Shown here: positions 18,131 to 26,485 of the stretch, piece by piece
Position numbering within the stretch: the first letter of the stretch is position 1
Layout: every line of letters begins with the position of its first letter
DNA from: Burkholderiales bacterium
GTDB lineage: Bacteria > Pseudomonadota > Gammaproteobacteria > Burkholderiales > WYBJ01
DNA: 64,000 nt
Direction: 5' to 3'
NCBI GenBank assembly: GCA_020848435.1
Contig: JADLAC010000078.1
Coordinates: 109,004 to 173,003 of the forward strand
The notes under the pieces: generated by a model
Databases searched by the model: none
Told to the model about the DNA's origin: nothing
What the model saw: only the letters and a program-made list of their open reading frames with translations
Made by a program: the position numbers and the translations under genes

Positions 18131-19300
18131 TCACGCTCTTTCCAGGATCAGCGTCGCACTGCCGTGGCGATGCCCCAGCCGCGCGCCCGTGCCGTGCGCG
18201 AGCGCCAGGTCGCAAGCGGGGACCTGCACCGCGGGATGCGCCTCGCCGCGCAATTGGCGCACGGCCTCGATGATCTTGGTCATGCCGCCGCGGTTCTCGG
18301 GATGGTTGTTGCACAAGCCCCCGCCGTCGGTATTGAACGGCAGCTTGCCTACGCCCGAGATCAGATTGCCGTCGGCGACGAACTTTCCGCCCTGGCCCTT
18401 TTCGCAGAAGCCCAGGTCCTCGAGCTGCACCACCACGGTGATCGTGAAGCTGTCGTAGATCGACGCGTACTTGATATCCACGGGTTTGACGCCGGCCTCC
18501 TCGAAGGCGCGCGCCCCCGACCATACGGCGGCGCTCACACAAATGTCGTGCTTGCCGCCCATCTGGTGTTTGATCGCCTCGCCCGCGCCGCGAATCTTCA
18601 CCAGCGGCCGGCGCAGGCTCTTGGCGATCTCCGGCCGCGCGACGATGAGCGCCCCGCCGCCGTCGCTCACCACGCAGCAGTCGAGGCGATGCAAGGGATC
18701 GGAGATCAGCGGCGAATTGACCACCTGCTCGACCGTCACGACCTCGCGCAGCATGGCGTTCGGATTGTGCTGCGCGTGCTGCGAGGCCGCGACCTTTACC
18801 CAGGCGAGCTGCTCGCTGGTCGTGCCGTACTCGTGCATGTGGCGCATCGCCACCATCGCGTACAGGTTGATGGTGACCGGCGCGTAGGGGATCTCGAAGG
18901 GCTCGTCCGGAACGCCGCTGCCACGGCTGCGCACCTCGGTGCCATGGCGCGACTGCTGCGAGCGCGGGCGCCCTGCGAGCGTGATCAACGCGACGTTGCA
19001 CTTCCCCAGCGCGATCGCCTGCGCGGCGTGACTGACGTGGATCAGGTAGGACGAGCCGCCGGTCTCGGTGGTGTCCACGTGGCGCAGCCTCAGGCCCATG
19101 TAGTTCGCCAGGTTGAGGCCGCCCAGGCCCGGCGCATCGCCCGCGCAGAAGTAGCCGTCGATGTCGTTCTTGCCGAGGCCGGCGTCCGCCAGCGCACCCT
19201 GGGCGCATTCGGCGTGCAATTGCGCGACGGACGTGTCGGGGGCGTGGCGCGTCGGATGCTCGAATGCGCCGGCGATGTAGGCTTTACCGTTGATGCTCAT
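18131..19300 (-). CDS. Thiolase-like (SCP-2/lipid-transfer type) protein lacking the thiolase cysteine
   Basis: The product is 389 residues with a thiolase fold of the SCP-2/lipid-transfer group. Where thiolases carry the nucleophilic Cys, this protein has ETGGSS (79-84), with no Cys. The C-terminal His motif reads NNHPENRGG. Cys-less members of this group include retro-aldolases such as Ltp2 that cleave hydroxyacyl-CoA side chains, usually with a DUF35/OB-fold partner. No such partner is seen here. It lies 18 bp downstream of a lyase gene in the same run. It is more likely an aldolase-like or transfer enzyme than a ketothiolase. Confidence 0.82.
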   Translation of the reverse strand: MSINGKAYIAGAFEHPTRHAPDTSVAQLHAECAQGALADAGLGKNDIDGYFCAGDAPGLGGLNLANYMGLRLRHVDTTETGGSSYLIHVSHAAQAIALGKCNVALITLAGRPRSQQSRHGTEVRSRGSGVPDEPFEIPYAPVTINLYAMVAMRHMHEYGTTSEQLAWVKVAASQHAQHNPNAMLREVVTVEQVVNSPLISDPLHRLDCCVVSDGGGALIVARPEIAKSLRRPLVKIRGAGEAIKHQMGGKHDICVSAAVWSGARAFEEAGVKPVDIKYASIYDSFTITVVVQLEDLGFCEKGQGGKFVADGNLISGVGKLPFNTDGGGLCNNHPENRGGMTKIIEAVRQLRGEAHPAVQVPACDLALAHGTGARLGHRHGSATLILERA

Positions 19301-19318
19301 CGCTCGATCGGCCGGCGC

Positions 19319-20659
19319 TCAGCGTTGCGCGACCGCGCTTGCGCGGCCGCAAATGCCGTCCACCATCTGCCGGAACTCGCCATCGGTCAGCGCGCGCTTG
19401 CGCCAGCGCATGGTGTCCTCCAGTGCTTTCAACACGGCCGGAACCTTGTCGTCCGGGATGCCGATGCCGAGCGCCGCGGCGTGCAGCTTGAGGCCGAAAG
19501 GCCCCGCGCGCTCGCCGAAGCCCGGTCGCGCCCGGTTGCCGACGATTTCCGGCTTCATGGGACAGAACAGGAACGGATACTCGGGGAAGGAATGATGCTT
19601 GTCGGCGATCATGACGAAGGCGTTGTCGCCGACCAGCGGTGCCATCTTCGGCAGGTCCTGGCGCAGGATGTCCGCGATCAGCACGCATGCCGGACGCATC
19701 TTGTCGAGGCGAATGCCGGTATCGAAGCCGTACAGGAATTCGAGCTGGTACACCGTCTCGGCGAAGCTCACGTGGCCCGCGCCGTCGCCGTAGCCATTCA
19801 CGCCGACATTGACGACTTCGCAGCCGCCTTCCACCGCGGCGAGCGCCGTTGCCACCGCCATCCCGACGGAGTTGTGAGCGTGTACGCCCAGCGCCGTCGC
19901 CGGAACCGCGCGCTTGACCGCGCGGAAGAGCTCGGTATAGAGCCGCGGCGTGGCCAGGCCGCCGCCGAAATCGTCCAGGCAAATGACGTTCACGCCGGCT
20001 CCCGCGACCGCCTTGGACAGGTCGATCAGGAACTTCGGATCGGAGCGCAAGAAGTCCTGGAAGTTGACGTTGATCTCCGTCATGCCGTGACGCTTCGCGT
20101 GCTCGATCGCGGCGACTGCGATTTCTATCTCCTGCTTTCTGAGATCCTCGATCGACCAGTGCTGCTGGTTGCGATGCTTGGCGCACGCGCGCAGCATGTC
20201 GTCGGAGCTCGCCAGGCAGATGACGGCGCCGAAGCCACAGTCGCCGATATGGGCGACGGTTTCGAGCAGTTGCTCCTTGTTGAAGCGGGGGAAGTTCTGG
20301 TGCGCGCTGGTCATCGCTTCGGTGCGCACCTTGCGGCCGCAGCCTTGCAGGAACCTGGCGACCGCTTTGAGATATTCGCGGTCGCGCGCGACGTAGCCGC
20401 CGATCATCTGCAGCATCGGCACGTTCAGCTCGTGCACCAGGATCTCGGCGATCTTCACGCATTCGTCGCTGGTGAGTATGGTGCCCTCGATCTGGCGGCC
20501 CTCGCGCAGCGTGATGTCGTTGATCACGACTTTTTCCGGAAGACTCATCTGCGCCCGGAATTCGGGTGCGAACATCTTGGGCGTGACCCCGGTCAGTTGG
20601 TTGATGGCTTCGCGGCCGCGCGCGTTGTGCATGGATCTTCCTTGCATGGTTGATGACAC
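19319..20659 (-). CDS. HMG-CoA lyase-like DRE-TIM metallolyase
   Basis: The product is 446 residues. The metal and catalytic signature is intact: NDITLREG (47-54) with Asp48, Arg52 and Glu53, and GVHAHNSVG carrying the H-x-H-N metal motif. VGVNGYGDGAGHVS is the C-terminal loop. The superfamily cleaves or condenses acyl-CoA or oxoacids. It is a divergent paralog of the 14988-16304 gene, with shared C-terminal features (DIYRRP/DILRQD; KPE.VG). It is the second gene of the minus run, 30 bp after a Bug gene. The specific substrate is unknown. Confidence 0.85.
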   Translation of the reverse strand: MSSTMQGRSMHNARGREAINQLTGVTPKMFAPEFRAQMSLPEKVVINDITLREGRQIEGTILTSDECVKIAEILVHELNVPMLQMIGGYVARDREYLKAVARFLQGCGRKVRTEAMTSAHQNFPRFNKEQLLETVAHIGDCGFGAVICLASSDDMLRACAKHRNQQHWSIEDLRKQEIEIAVAAIEHAKRHGMTEINVNFQDFLRSDPKFLIDLSKAVAGAGVNVICLDDFGGGLATPRLYTELFRAVKRAVPATALGVHAHNSVGMAVATALAAVEGGCEVVNVGVNGYGDGAGHVSFAETVYQLEFLYGFDTGIRLDKMRPACVLIADILRQDLPKMAPLVGDNAFVMIADKHHSFPEYPFLFCPMKPEIVGNRARPGFGERAGPFGLKLHAAALGIGIPDDKVPAVLKALEDTMRWRKRALTDGEFRQMVDGICGRASAVAQR

Positions 20660-20689
20660 GAGATGAGTCCGATCAGCCGCGGCGAGCGC

Positions 20690-21640
20690 CTACTCGCCGC
20701 GCATGCCGGTGTCCTTGATCAGCTTGCCCCACTTGCCCATTTCCGCCTTGACCACGGCGGCGAACTGATCCGGGGTGCTGCCGACCGGTTCGATGCCGAC
20801 GTGCATGAACCTGTCACGTATCTCCGGCTTCTGCAGCGCCTGCACGACCTCCTGGTGCAGGCGTTGAATGATCGGGCGCGGCGTCTTCGCCGGCGCGAAC
20901 AGCCCCACTACGGTAATCGACTCGTAACCGGGCAAGCCGGAGGCAGCCACGGTCGGAATATCCGGCAGCTGGCTGAAGGGCTCGGCGCTGGTGACGGCGA
21001 GCGCTCTCAACTTCCCCGGCTTCAGATGCGGCACGACCGAGCCCAGCGGCGAGAACATGAGATGGGTCTGCCCGCTGAGCACGCCGATCAGCGCCGCTCC
21101 GCCGCCCTTGTAGGGCACCGACACGATGTTGACGTTGCTCATCGCCTTGAACAGCTCCGCGGAGAGCTGGGTCGAGCTGCCCACCGACGCCCTGGCGTAA
21201 TTCAACGCTCCGGGCTTAGACTTGGCGAGCGCGATCAAGTCGCTCACCGACTGCACCGGCAACGAAGGGTGAACCACGAGCAGCGACGGCGACTTGTCGG
21301 TCAGCGAAATGGGCGCGAAATCCTTGATTGGATCCCAGGTCGTGGTTTCGAACAGAAACGGCGCGAGCCACAGCGAGCTGGTGTAGTACACCAGCGTATG
21401 GCCGTCCGGCGTCGCCTTGGCCACGACTTCGGCGGCCAATACGCCGCGATTCTCCACCACGACCGGCTGGCCGAGCGCAGCGGAGAGACCCTGAGCCACC
21501 AGGCGCGCGCCGAGATCGATCGTGCCGCCGGGTGCCGCCGTGACGATGCGAACGACCCTGCTGGGGTAAGTCTGCGCCCCGACCGGAAGCGGGCCGAGGA
21601 TTGTTGCGCCGATCGCAACCATGCAAACAAGCGATCGCAT
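20690..21640 (-). CDS. Bug family tripartite tricarboxylate receptor
   Basis: The product is 316 residues from the ATG at 21640, preceded by CACGGAGGACGCCC. An upstream in-frame ATG at 21700 would add a non-signal leader. A signal peptide (ending VGAQ-T) precedes YPSRVVRIVTAAPGG, VVVENRGV, ASVGSSTQLSAE and VPYKGGGAALIGV. It is the first gene of a six-gene run ending with another Bug gene at 13911. It is divergent from a LysR gene, so its promoter lies in the 21641-21875 gap with that regulator's operator. Confidence 0.92.
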   Translation of the reverse strand: MRSLVCMVAIGATILGPLPVGAQTYPSRVVRIVTAAPGGTIDLGARLVAQGLSAALGQPVVVENRGVLAAEVVAKATPDGHTLVYYTSSLWLAPFLFETTTWDPIKDFAPISLTDKSPSLLVVHPSLPVQSVSDLIALAKSKPGALNYARASVGSSTQLSAELFKAMSNVNIVSVPYKGGGAALIGVLSGQTHLMFSPLGSVVPHLKPGKLRALAVTSAEPFSQLPDIPTVAASGLPGYESITVVGLFAPAKTPRPIIQRLHQEVVQALQKPEIRDRFMHVGIEPVGSTPDQFAAVVKAEMGKWGKLIKDTGMRGE

Positions 21641-21818
21641 GGGCGTCCTCCGTGAACCACGAGCCAGGGTAACCCTGACCTTGGCGTGCATCTTCGTCAC
21701 TGCCGCAGCAAAACGTCTTCCGCGACTGCCGGCGCCATAGCGCCGCGCTGCGTGACGCCGCGTCCTCGCCCCGGCGCTGCGTTACGTACGCTTCGGCTCC
21801 CTGTTCGCAGCCATCTTA

Positions 21819-21865
21819 GATAAGTGCTAGGCTACGCGGAAATACGATTTTTCTATCCACTTATC
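21819..21865. promoter_or_regulatory. Candidate LysR operator in the divergent gap
   Basis: GATAAGTG (21819-21826) and CACTTATC (21858-21865) are perfect 8-bp inverted arms, 10 bp before the LysR start codon, in the 235-bp region shared with the divergent Bug operon. LysR proteins commonly bind dyads in such regions and repress themselves. The wide 31-bp spacing means two half-sites on separate helical turns. Binding is inferred. Confidence 0.4.
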
Positions 21866-21875
21866 CGAATTCGTT

Positions 21876-22838
21876 ATGAAGCTCCAGCAGCTCCGCTCCC
21901 TGTGCGAGATCGTCGACCAGGGCCTGAATGTCTCCCGGGCCGCTCTCGCGCTGCACACCTCGCAGCCCGGCATCAGCACCCAGGTGCGCATGCTCGAACA
22001 GGACCTGGGCGTGGTGTTACTCGAGCGGCGCAGCACGCGCATCGTGGGGCTCACGGAAGCCGGCCAGGCGATGCTGCCGGCGGCGCGGCGCATTCTGTTC
22101 GAGGCCGAGTACATGCATCGCACGGCGCGCGAGCTTCAGACCGACGAATCGAGCCGTCGCCTGGTGATCGCCACGACCCACACCTACGCGAATCACACCG
22201 TGCTGCCAGCGTTCAAGCGCTTCAGCGGCAAGCATCCGAAGATATCGCTGCGGCTGCGCCAGGGCAGCCCGACGCAAGTCGCCAAGATGGTCGGCTCGGG
22301 CGACGTGGATATCGGCGTACTGGCCGAGCCGATCGCACGCGCTGCGGGGGTGCACTACGCGCCCTGTTTCAAGCTCGACTACGGCGTGGTCGTGCCGCGC
22401 CAACATCCGCTCACGCGGCTCGGCGCGCTCAAGCTGGAGGATATCGCGCAGTATCCGATCATCACCTACGAGGTGACCCATCGCCTCGGCCGGGTAGTGA
22501 GAGATCGCTTCCGCGCCAAGGGCATCGAGCCGAGCATCGCCATCCACGTCGCGGATTCCCACACCACCAAGTCCTACGTCGAAGCCGGGCTGGGCGTTGC
22601 CATCCTCCCCGCGATAGCGTTCGATGGCGCGAGGGACATCGAGCTCGATCTCATCGACGCGCACCACCTGTTCGAAACCACCACCTGCTACGTCATGACC
22701 TCCGAGGGCCGCCAACTGGAGCGCTTTCAAGAGGACTTCATCGCGGCGATGCGCGCCGTGGGCAGCGGCGGGCGTGCAAAGGTGAACGGCCGCCCGCGGT
22801 CCAAACCCCCGCGCGCCACGCCGCCCGCCCTCGCGTAG
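21876..22838 (+). CDS. LysR family transcriptional regulator (CysB/Cbl-like)
   Basis: The product is 320 residues. The N-terminal winged helix-turn-helix (about 1-60) shows AALALHTSQPGISTQVRMLEQDLG and LTEAG. The effector domain (about 90-300) contains HTYANHTVLPAF and VADSHTTKSYVEAGLGVAILP, which resemble the CysB/Cbl branch. It is divergent from the Bug-lyase-thiolase-ligase run and is its most likely regulator. The inducer could be the transported acid or its CoA ester. No clear ribosome site precedes the ATG. Confidence 0.92.
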   Translation: MKLQQLRSLCEIVDQGLNVSRAALALHTSQPGISTQVRMLEQDLGVVLLERRSTRIVGLTEAGQAMLPAARRILFEAEYMHRTARELQTDESSRRLVIATTHTYANHTVLPAFKRFSGKHPKISLRLRQGSPTQVAKMVGSGDVDIGVLAEPIARAAGVHYAPCFKLDYGVVVPRQHPLTRLGALKLEDIAQYPIITYEVTHRLGRVVRDRFRAKGIEPSIAIHVADSHTTKSYVEAGLGVAILPAIAFDGARDIELDLIDAHHLFETTTCYVMTSEGRQLERFQEDFIAAMRAVGSGGRAKVNGRPRSKPPRATPPALA

Positions 22839-22925
22839 GCCGAGGCCCCGCAGGTCGAAAAGGCCAAGCAGGACGCGCGCGCGCTCACACAAAGCAGCCG
22901 GCCACTGCCTGCGCGGCGAACTTGG

Positions 22926-22954
22926 TTGATGGGTAGACCAGGATGACATATATT
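22926..22954 (+). promoter_or_regulatory. Sigma-70 type promoter of the RHH gene pair, overlapped by a direct repeat
   Basis: TTGATG (22926-22931) and TATATT (22949-22954) are separated by 17 bp, 30 bp before the start codon. The -10 box overlaps the first of two near-identical units, ATATTTGCC and ATATTGCC, a plausible site for autorepression by the ribbon-helix-helix product. Confidence 0.55.
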
Positions 22955-22984
22955 TGCCACATATTGCCCGTGAGGAGCACGCCT

Positions 22985-23272
22985 ATGTCCACCGCCATGC
23001 AAAGCACCATGGTGTACTTGACGCCGCAGCAGAAACAAGGCCTCGAGCTGCGCGCCCAGGAGAGAGGAACGAAGGTCGCCGCGGAAATCCGCAACGCGAT
23101 CGATGCCTACCTCGCCGGCATCACCCCCCAAGAGCTGGAGATGCTCGATGTCGCCACTCGGCGCGCCGAGCAGGACATCAAGGAAATGATCGCCATGGTG
23201 GATGCCACCAATGCGCGCATCGCGAAGCGTCATGCCGCCATGCAGCGCCTGCGCCGGGGCGCCAAGGGATGA
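22985..23272 (+). CDS. Small ribbon-helix-helix type protein
   Basis: The product is 95 residues from the ATG at 22985, with GAGGAG upstream. Residues about 8-45 (MVYLTPQQKQGLELRA, then KVAAEIRNAIDAYL) have the strand-helix-helix spacing of ribbon-helix-helix DNA-binding domains found in antitoxins and CopG-like regulators. The rest is a long charged helix, perhaps a coiled coil. Its stop overlaps the start of a 61-residue gene (ATGA). The pair looks like an antitoxin-style operon, but no toxin family is recognised. Confidence 0.7.
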   Translation: MSTAMQSTMVYLTPQQKQGLELRAQERGTKVAAEIRNAIDAYLAGITPQELEMLDVATRRAEQDIKEMIAMVDATNARIAKRHAAMQRLRRGAKG

Positions 23273-23454
23273 GCGTCGTCACCGAGATCCTCGACCGCTT
23301 GTCCGGGATCGCCGCCTTGAAGGAGCGTCTTACCGCCCAGCAATCGACCCTCGACAAGCACGACGAGTGGCTGTTCGACCACGAAAAACGACTGCTCCAG
23401 CTCGAAAACGTTCGCTCGGCGCGCACGCCGCGCCGGCGTATCGACAAGGCATGA
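23269..23454 (+). CDS. Small coiled-coil protein, 61 residues
   Basis: The ATG at 23269 overlaps the stop of the ribbon-helix-helix gene by 4 bp, so translation is probably coupled. The product has no membrane segment. Residues about 15-48 (LKERLTAQQSTLDKHDEWLF and onward) form a heptad-like helix, followed by a basic tail (RTPRRRIDKA). No family is recognised. It could be an oligomerisation partner of the upstream protein. Confidence 0.55.
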   Translation: MSVVTEILDRLSGIAALKERLTAQQSTLDKHDEWLFDHEKRLLQLENVRSARTPRRRIDKA

Positions 23455-23555
23455 GCGCGCGCGTCGCTTGCCGGCGAGCGGGATTGACCGCGATCAAGCC
23501 GCACGGCGCGCGCTGCGGCTAGTATCCCCGCGTCGAGCTTGAGGACGATCCGCGC

Positions 23556-24008
23556 ATGCTGCCCCGTCGACGTCGATTGGTTTTCGCCTTGGCCACCGCG
23601 ATGCTGCTGCCCGCGGGCGCCCGCGCGCAAGCGCCTCGCGCCGAGCTGATCCTGTACAAGGACGCCGCCTGCGGCTGCTGCGGCAAGTGGGCCGAGCACA
23701 TGGCACGCAACGGCTTTCGGGTCGTCTCGCACGACGTGGTCGATCTCGCCCGCATCAAGGCAAGCCAGCGCGTCCCCGAAGCGCTGGGCTCGTGCCACAC
23801 GGCGATCGTCGCCGGCTACACGATCGAAGGGCATGTCCCCGCCGATGCGGTGCGCCGCCTGCTCTCGGAGAAGCCCGCGGGCATCATCGGTCTCGCCGTG
23901 CCGGGCATGCCGCAAGGCTCGCCCGGCATGGAATCGCCGACTCCGCAGCGCTACCAGGTGATCGCCTTCGACGCCAAGGGCGCTCAGCGGGTCTACGACC
24001 GGCGCTGA
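23556..24008 (+). CDS. DUF411 family exported metal-binding protein
   Basis: The product is 150 residues. An N-terminal signal (about 1-25, ARAQ-A) is followed by a DUF411 domain. The domain has LYKDAACGCCGKW (Cys at about 39, 41 and 42), a CHTAIVAGYTIEGHVPA segment and a C-terminal GMPQGSPGME with Met and Gly. DUF411 proteins are often encoded near copper-resistance genes and are thought to bind copper in the periplasm. No copper genes are next to it here. Confidence 0.88.
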   Translation: MLPRRRRLVFALATAMLLPAGARAQAPRAELILYKDAACGCCGKWAEHMARNGFRVVSHDVVDLARIKASQRVPEALGSCHTAIVAGYTIEGHVPADAVRRLLSEKPAGIIGLAVPGMPQGSPGMESPTPQRYQVIAFDAKGAQRVYDRR

Positions 24009-24202
24009 ATCATCCGCTGCCCGGGCGGGCGACAGGACGGTAACGCCCCGGCTGCTTTTTTCCTCGACACTGAAGGTGGCCGGCGACGCGCTTGACTCGG
24101 TGCGGGCCCGCTTCGCACGGCAAGCGAGCGACGAGCGTGCCACGAAGCCGGAAGCACTCGATAGAATAGGCTTTTCCTGCCCGCTTCGCTTGGAGGTTCG
24201 CC

Positions 24203-25381
24203 GTGCTGTTCGGCGACGTGGATTTCTCGGCCCTCATCCTGCCCGACAGCGCGCAGGCGCTGCGCGCCGAGGTGCGCGCTTTTCTCGCCGGGGAGCTGGC
24301 GAGCGCTCGCATCATGCCGCATCTGGGCCACGCCCAATTCGACCGCGAGTTCTCGCGCCGGATCGGCAGCCGCGGCTGGATCGGCATGACCTGGCCCAAG
24401 CGCTACGGCGGGCGCGAACGCAGCTATCTCGAGCGCTTCGTCGTCACCGAGGAAATGCTCGCGGTGTCGGCGCCGTGCGCGGCGCATTGGTTCGGCGACC
24501 GGCAGTGTGGCCCCTCGCTGCTGCGCTACGGCAGCGAAGCACAGAAGGCGCGCTTTCTGCCCGCGATCGCGCGCGGCGAGAGCCCCTTCGCGCTCGGCAT
24601 GAGCGAGCCCAACAGCGGCTCGGATCTCGCCTCGGTGCGCACCCGCGCGGACAAGGTCGAGGGCGGCTGGCGCGTCAGCGGGCAGAAGGTGTGGACCAGC
24701 TGGGCGCACGTGGCCGAGCACTTCTTCTGTCTTTGCCGCACCTGCGCCGATGCCGGCGACCGCCACCTGGGCTTGTCGCAGCTCATCGTCGATCTACGCG
24801 CGCCGGGGGTCACCATCCGGCCGATCCGCTTCATGAGCGGGGCGCATCACTTCAACGAAGTCTTCCTCGACAACGTGTTCGTGCCCGATGACATGGTCCT
24901 GGGCGAGATCGGCGCGGGCTGGCGCCAGGTGACGAGCGAGCTCGCGCTGGAGCGCAGCGGCCCGGAGCGCTTCATGACCACCTTTCCCTTGTTCGTGGAG
25001 CTGGTGCGACGCCTCGGGGCGAGCACGGAGCGGCGCGCGCGCCAGGCGATCGGCCAGCTCAGCGCGCGCATGTACGCGCTGCGGCGCATGTCGCTCGCGA
25101 TCGCGTTCGAGTTCTCGCGCGCGCTGAGCGACAGCGCGATGCGCGATCTCGGCACCGAGGCTTCGCTGGTGAAGGACCTGGGGACGTTCTTCGAGCGCGA
25201 CATCACCGAGGCCGCGCGTCTGCTCGTCGATGTCGAGCCGTGCCCTGATGCCGGCGACACGTTCGAGCGCTATCTCGCCGAATGCATCTACACGACACCG
25301 GTCGGCACCATCCGCGGCGGCACGACGCAGGTCCTGCGCACCATCATCGCCCGCAAGTTGACCGGCGCGGCCGCGGCCTGA
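24203..25381 (+). CDS. Acyl-CoA dehydrogenase family protein
   Basis: The product is 392 residues from a GTG at 24203 with TTGGAGG upstream. It is an FAD flavoenzyme of the acyl-CoA dehydrogenase fold: helical N domain, beta middle domain with MSEPNSGSDLASVRTRA (FAD/substrate region) and a C domain ending in TPVGTIRGGTTQVLRTIIA, typical of the family. The next gene starts 2 bp after its stop and encodes a second, shorter dehydrogenase. Such pairs often form heteromeric alpha2beta2 enzymes for steroid or branched acyl-CoA substrates. The substrate is unknown. Confidence 0.92.
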   Translation: MLFGDVDFSALILPDSAQALRAEVRAFLAGELASARIMPHLGHAQFDREFSRRIGSRGWIGMTWPKRYGGRERSYLERFVVTEEMLAVSAPCAAHWFGDRQCGPSLLRYGSEAQKARFLPAIARGESPFALGMSEPNSGSDLASVRTRADKVEGGWRVSGQKVWTSWAHVAEHFFCLCRTCADAGDRHLGLSQLIVDLRAPGVTIRPIRFMSGAHHFNEVFLDNVFVPDDMVLGEIGAGWRQVTSELALERSGPERFMTTFPLFVELVRRLGASTERRARQAIGQLSARMYALRRMSLAIAFEFSRALSDSAMRDLGTEASLVKDLGTFFERDITEAARLLVDVEPCPDAGDTFERYLAECIYTTPVGTIRGGTTQVLRTIIARKLTGAAAA

Positions 25382-25383
25382 CC

Positions 25384-26457
25384 ATGAACGAAGACCAGGA
25401 CATTCGCACCCTGCTCGCCGACAGCGCTCGGCGCGTTTTCGCTGACCATTGCAGCCAGGAGGCCGTCGAGGCGGCGAAGAAGAGCGGCTGGTCGAGCGCG
25501 CTGTGGCAAGTCCTCGAACGGACGCAATTGACCCTGGTATCGATTCCCGAGCCGCTCGGCGGCGCCGGCGGGACGGTAGCGGATTTCGCCGCGGTGCTGC
25601 GTATCGCGGGCCGCTACAGTGCGCCGGTCCCGCTGGCGGAAACGGGACTGCTCGCCGGCTGGCTGCTCGCTGCGTCCGGTCAGGCCGTGCCGGCCGGCCC
25701 GCTCAGCGCCGCGCCGGCCCAGCCCGCGGAGGCGCTCACGCTCAGCCGCAGCGCGGGCGCCTGGCGCCTCGCCGGGACAGCGCGCCGTGTGCCCTGGGCG
25801 CGGGTCGCTACGCGCCTGGTAGCGCTCGCCCGCTACCAGGCGACCGATTGGGTGGTGAGTGTCGATCCGCGCCGCTGCGTCATCACGCCAGGTTCGAACC
25901 TCGCTTGGGAGCCGCGCGATGAGGTGCGCTTCGACGCGATCGCTCTCGGCGATGACGAGGTCGTGCCCGCGGGTGCCGGGGTGGACTTAGATAGGCTTTA
26001 TCTGCGCGGCGCGTTGGCACGTGCGATCGCGATGGCCGGAGCGCTCGACCGCGCGCTGGAGCTCGCGCTCACGCACGCGAAGACGCGGGTGCAGTTCGGC
26101 CGCGCCATCGCGAAATTCCAGGCCGTGCAACAGGAGCTGGCACGCTTCGCCGGCGAAGTGGCCGCAGCCGCCGCAGCGGCGCTCTCCGCCGCCGGTGCGG
26201 TGGAGCGAGGCGAGGGCGAATTCGCCGTCGCCTGTGCCAAGGTGCGCGCCGGCGAAGCGGCGTCCACGGGTGCCGCCATCGCGCATCAGATCCACGCGGC
26301 GATCGGCGTCACCGAGGAGTTCGCGCTGCATCACAGCACGCTGCGCTTGCAGGCGTGGCGCGCCGAATACGGCAGCGAGACCTACTGGGGCGAGCGCCTG
26401 GGTGAACAAGTCCTCGCGGCCGGGGCAGAGCGCCTGTGGCCGCGGCTTACCGAATGA
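25384..26457 (+). CDS. Acyl-CoA dehydrogenase-like partner subunit
   Basis: The product is 357 residues from the ATG at 25384; the longer frame overlaps the upstream gene. It aligns with the acyl-CoA dehydrogenase fold: LVSIPEPLGGAGGTVAD in the N domain and ALTHAKTRVQFGRAIAKFQAVQ (FAD-binding helix). The middle domain is short and Ala-rich and lacks the SEPNSGSD motif of its neighbour. It is probably the second subunit of a heteromeric enzyme with the product of 24203-25381. It is convergent with the UGSC selenoprotein gene, 28 bp away. Confidence 0.85.
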   Translation: MNEDQDIRTLLADSARRVFADHCSQEAVEAAKKSGWSSALWQVLERTQLTLVSIPEPLGGAGGTVADFAAVLRIAGRYSAPVPLAETGLLAGWLLAASGQAVPAGPLSAAPAQPAEALTLSRSAGAWRLAGTARRVPWARVATRLVALARYQATDWVVSVDPRRCVITPGSNLAWEPRDEVRFDAIALGDDEVVPAGAGVDLDRLYLRGALARAIAMAGALDRALELALTHAKTRVQFGRAIAKFQAVQQELARFAGEVAAAAAAALSAAGAVERGEGEFAVACAKVRAGEAASTGAAIAHQIHAAIGVTEEFALHHSTLRLQAWRAEYGSETYWGERLGEQVLAAGAERLWPRLTE

Positions 26458-26485
26458 GTGAGGCCACGGAAGATCCTATGCCGGC

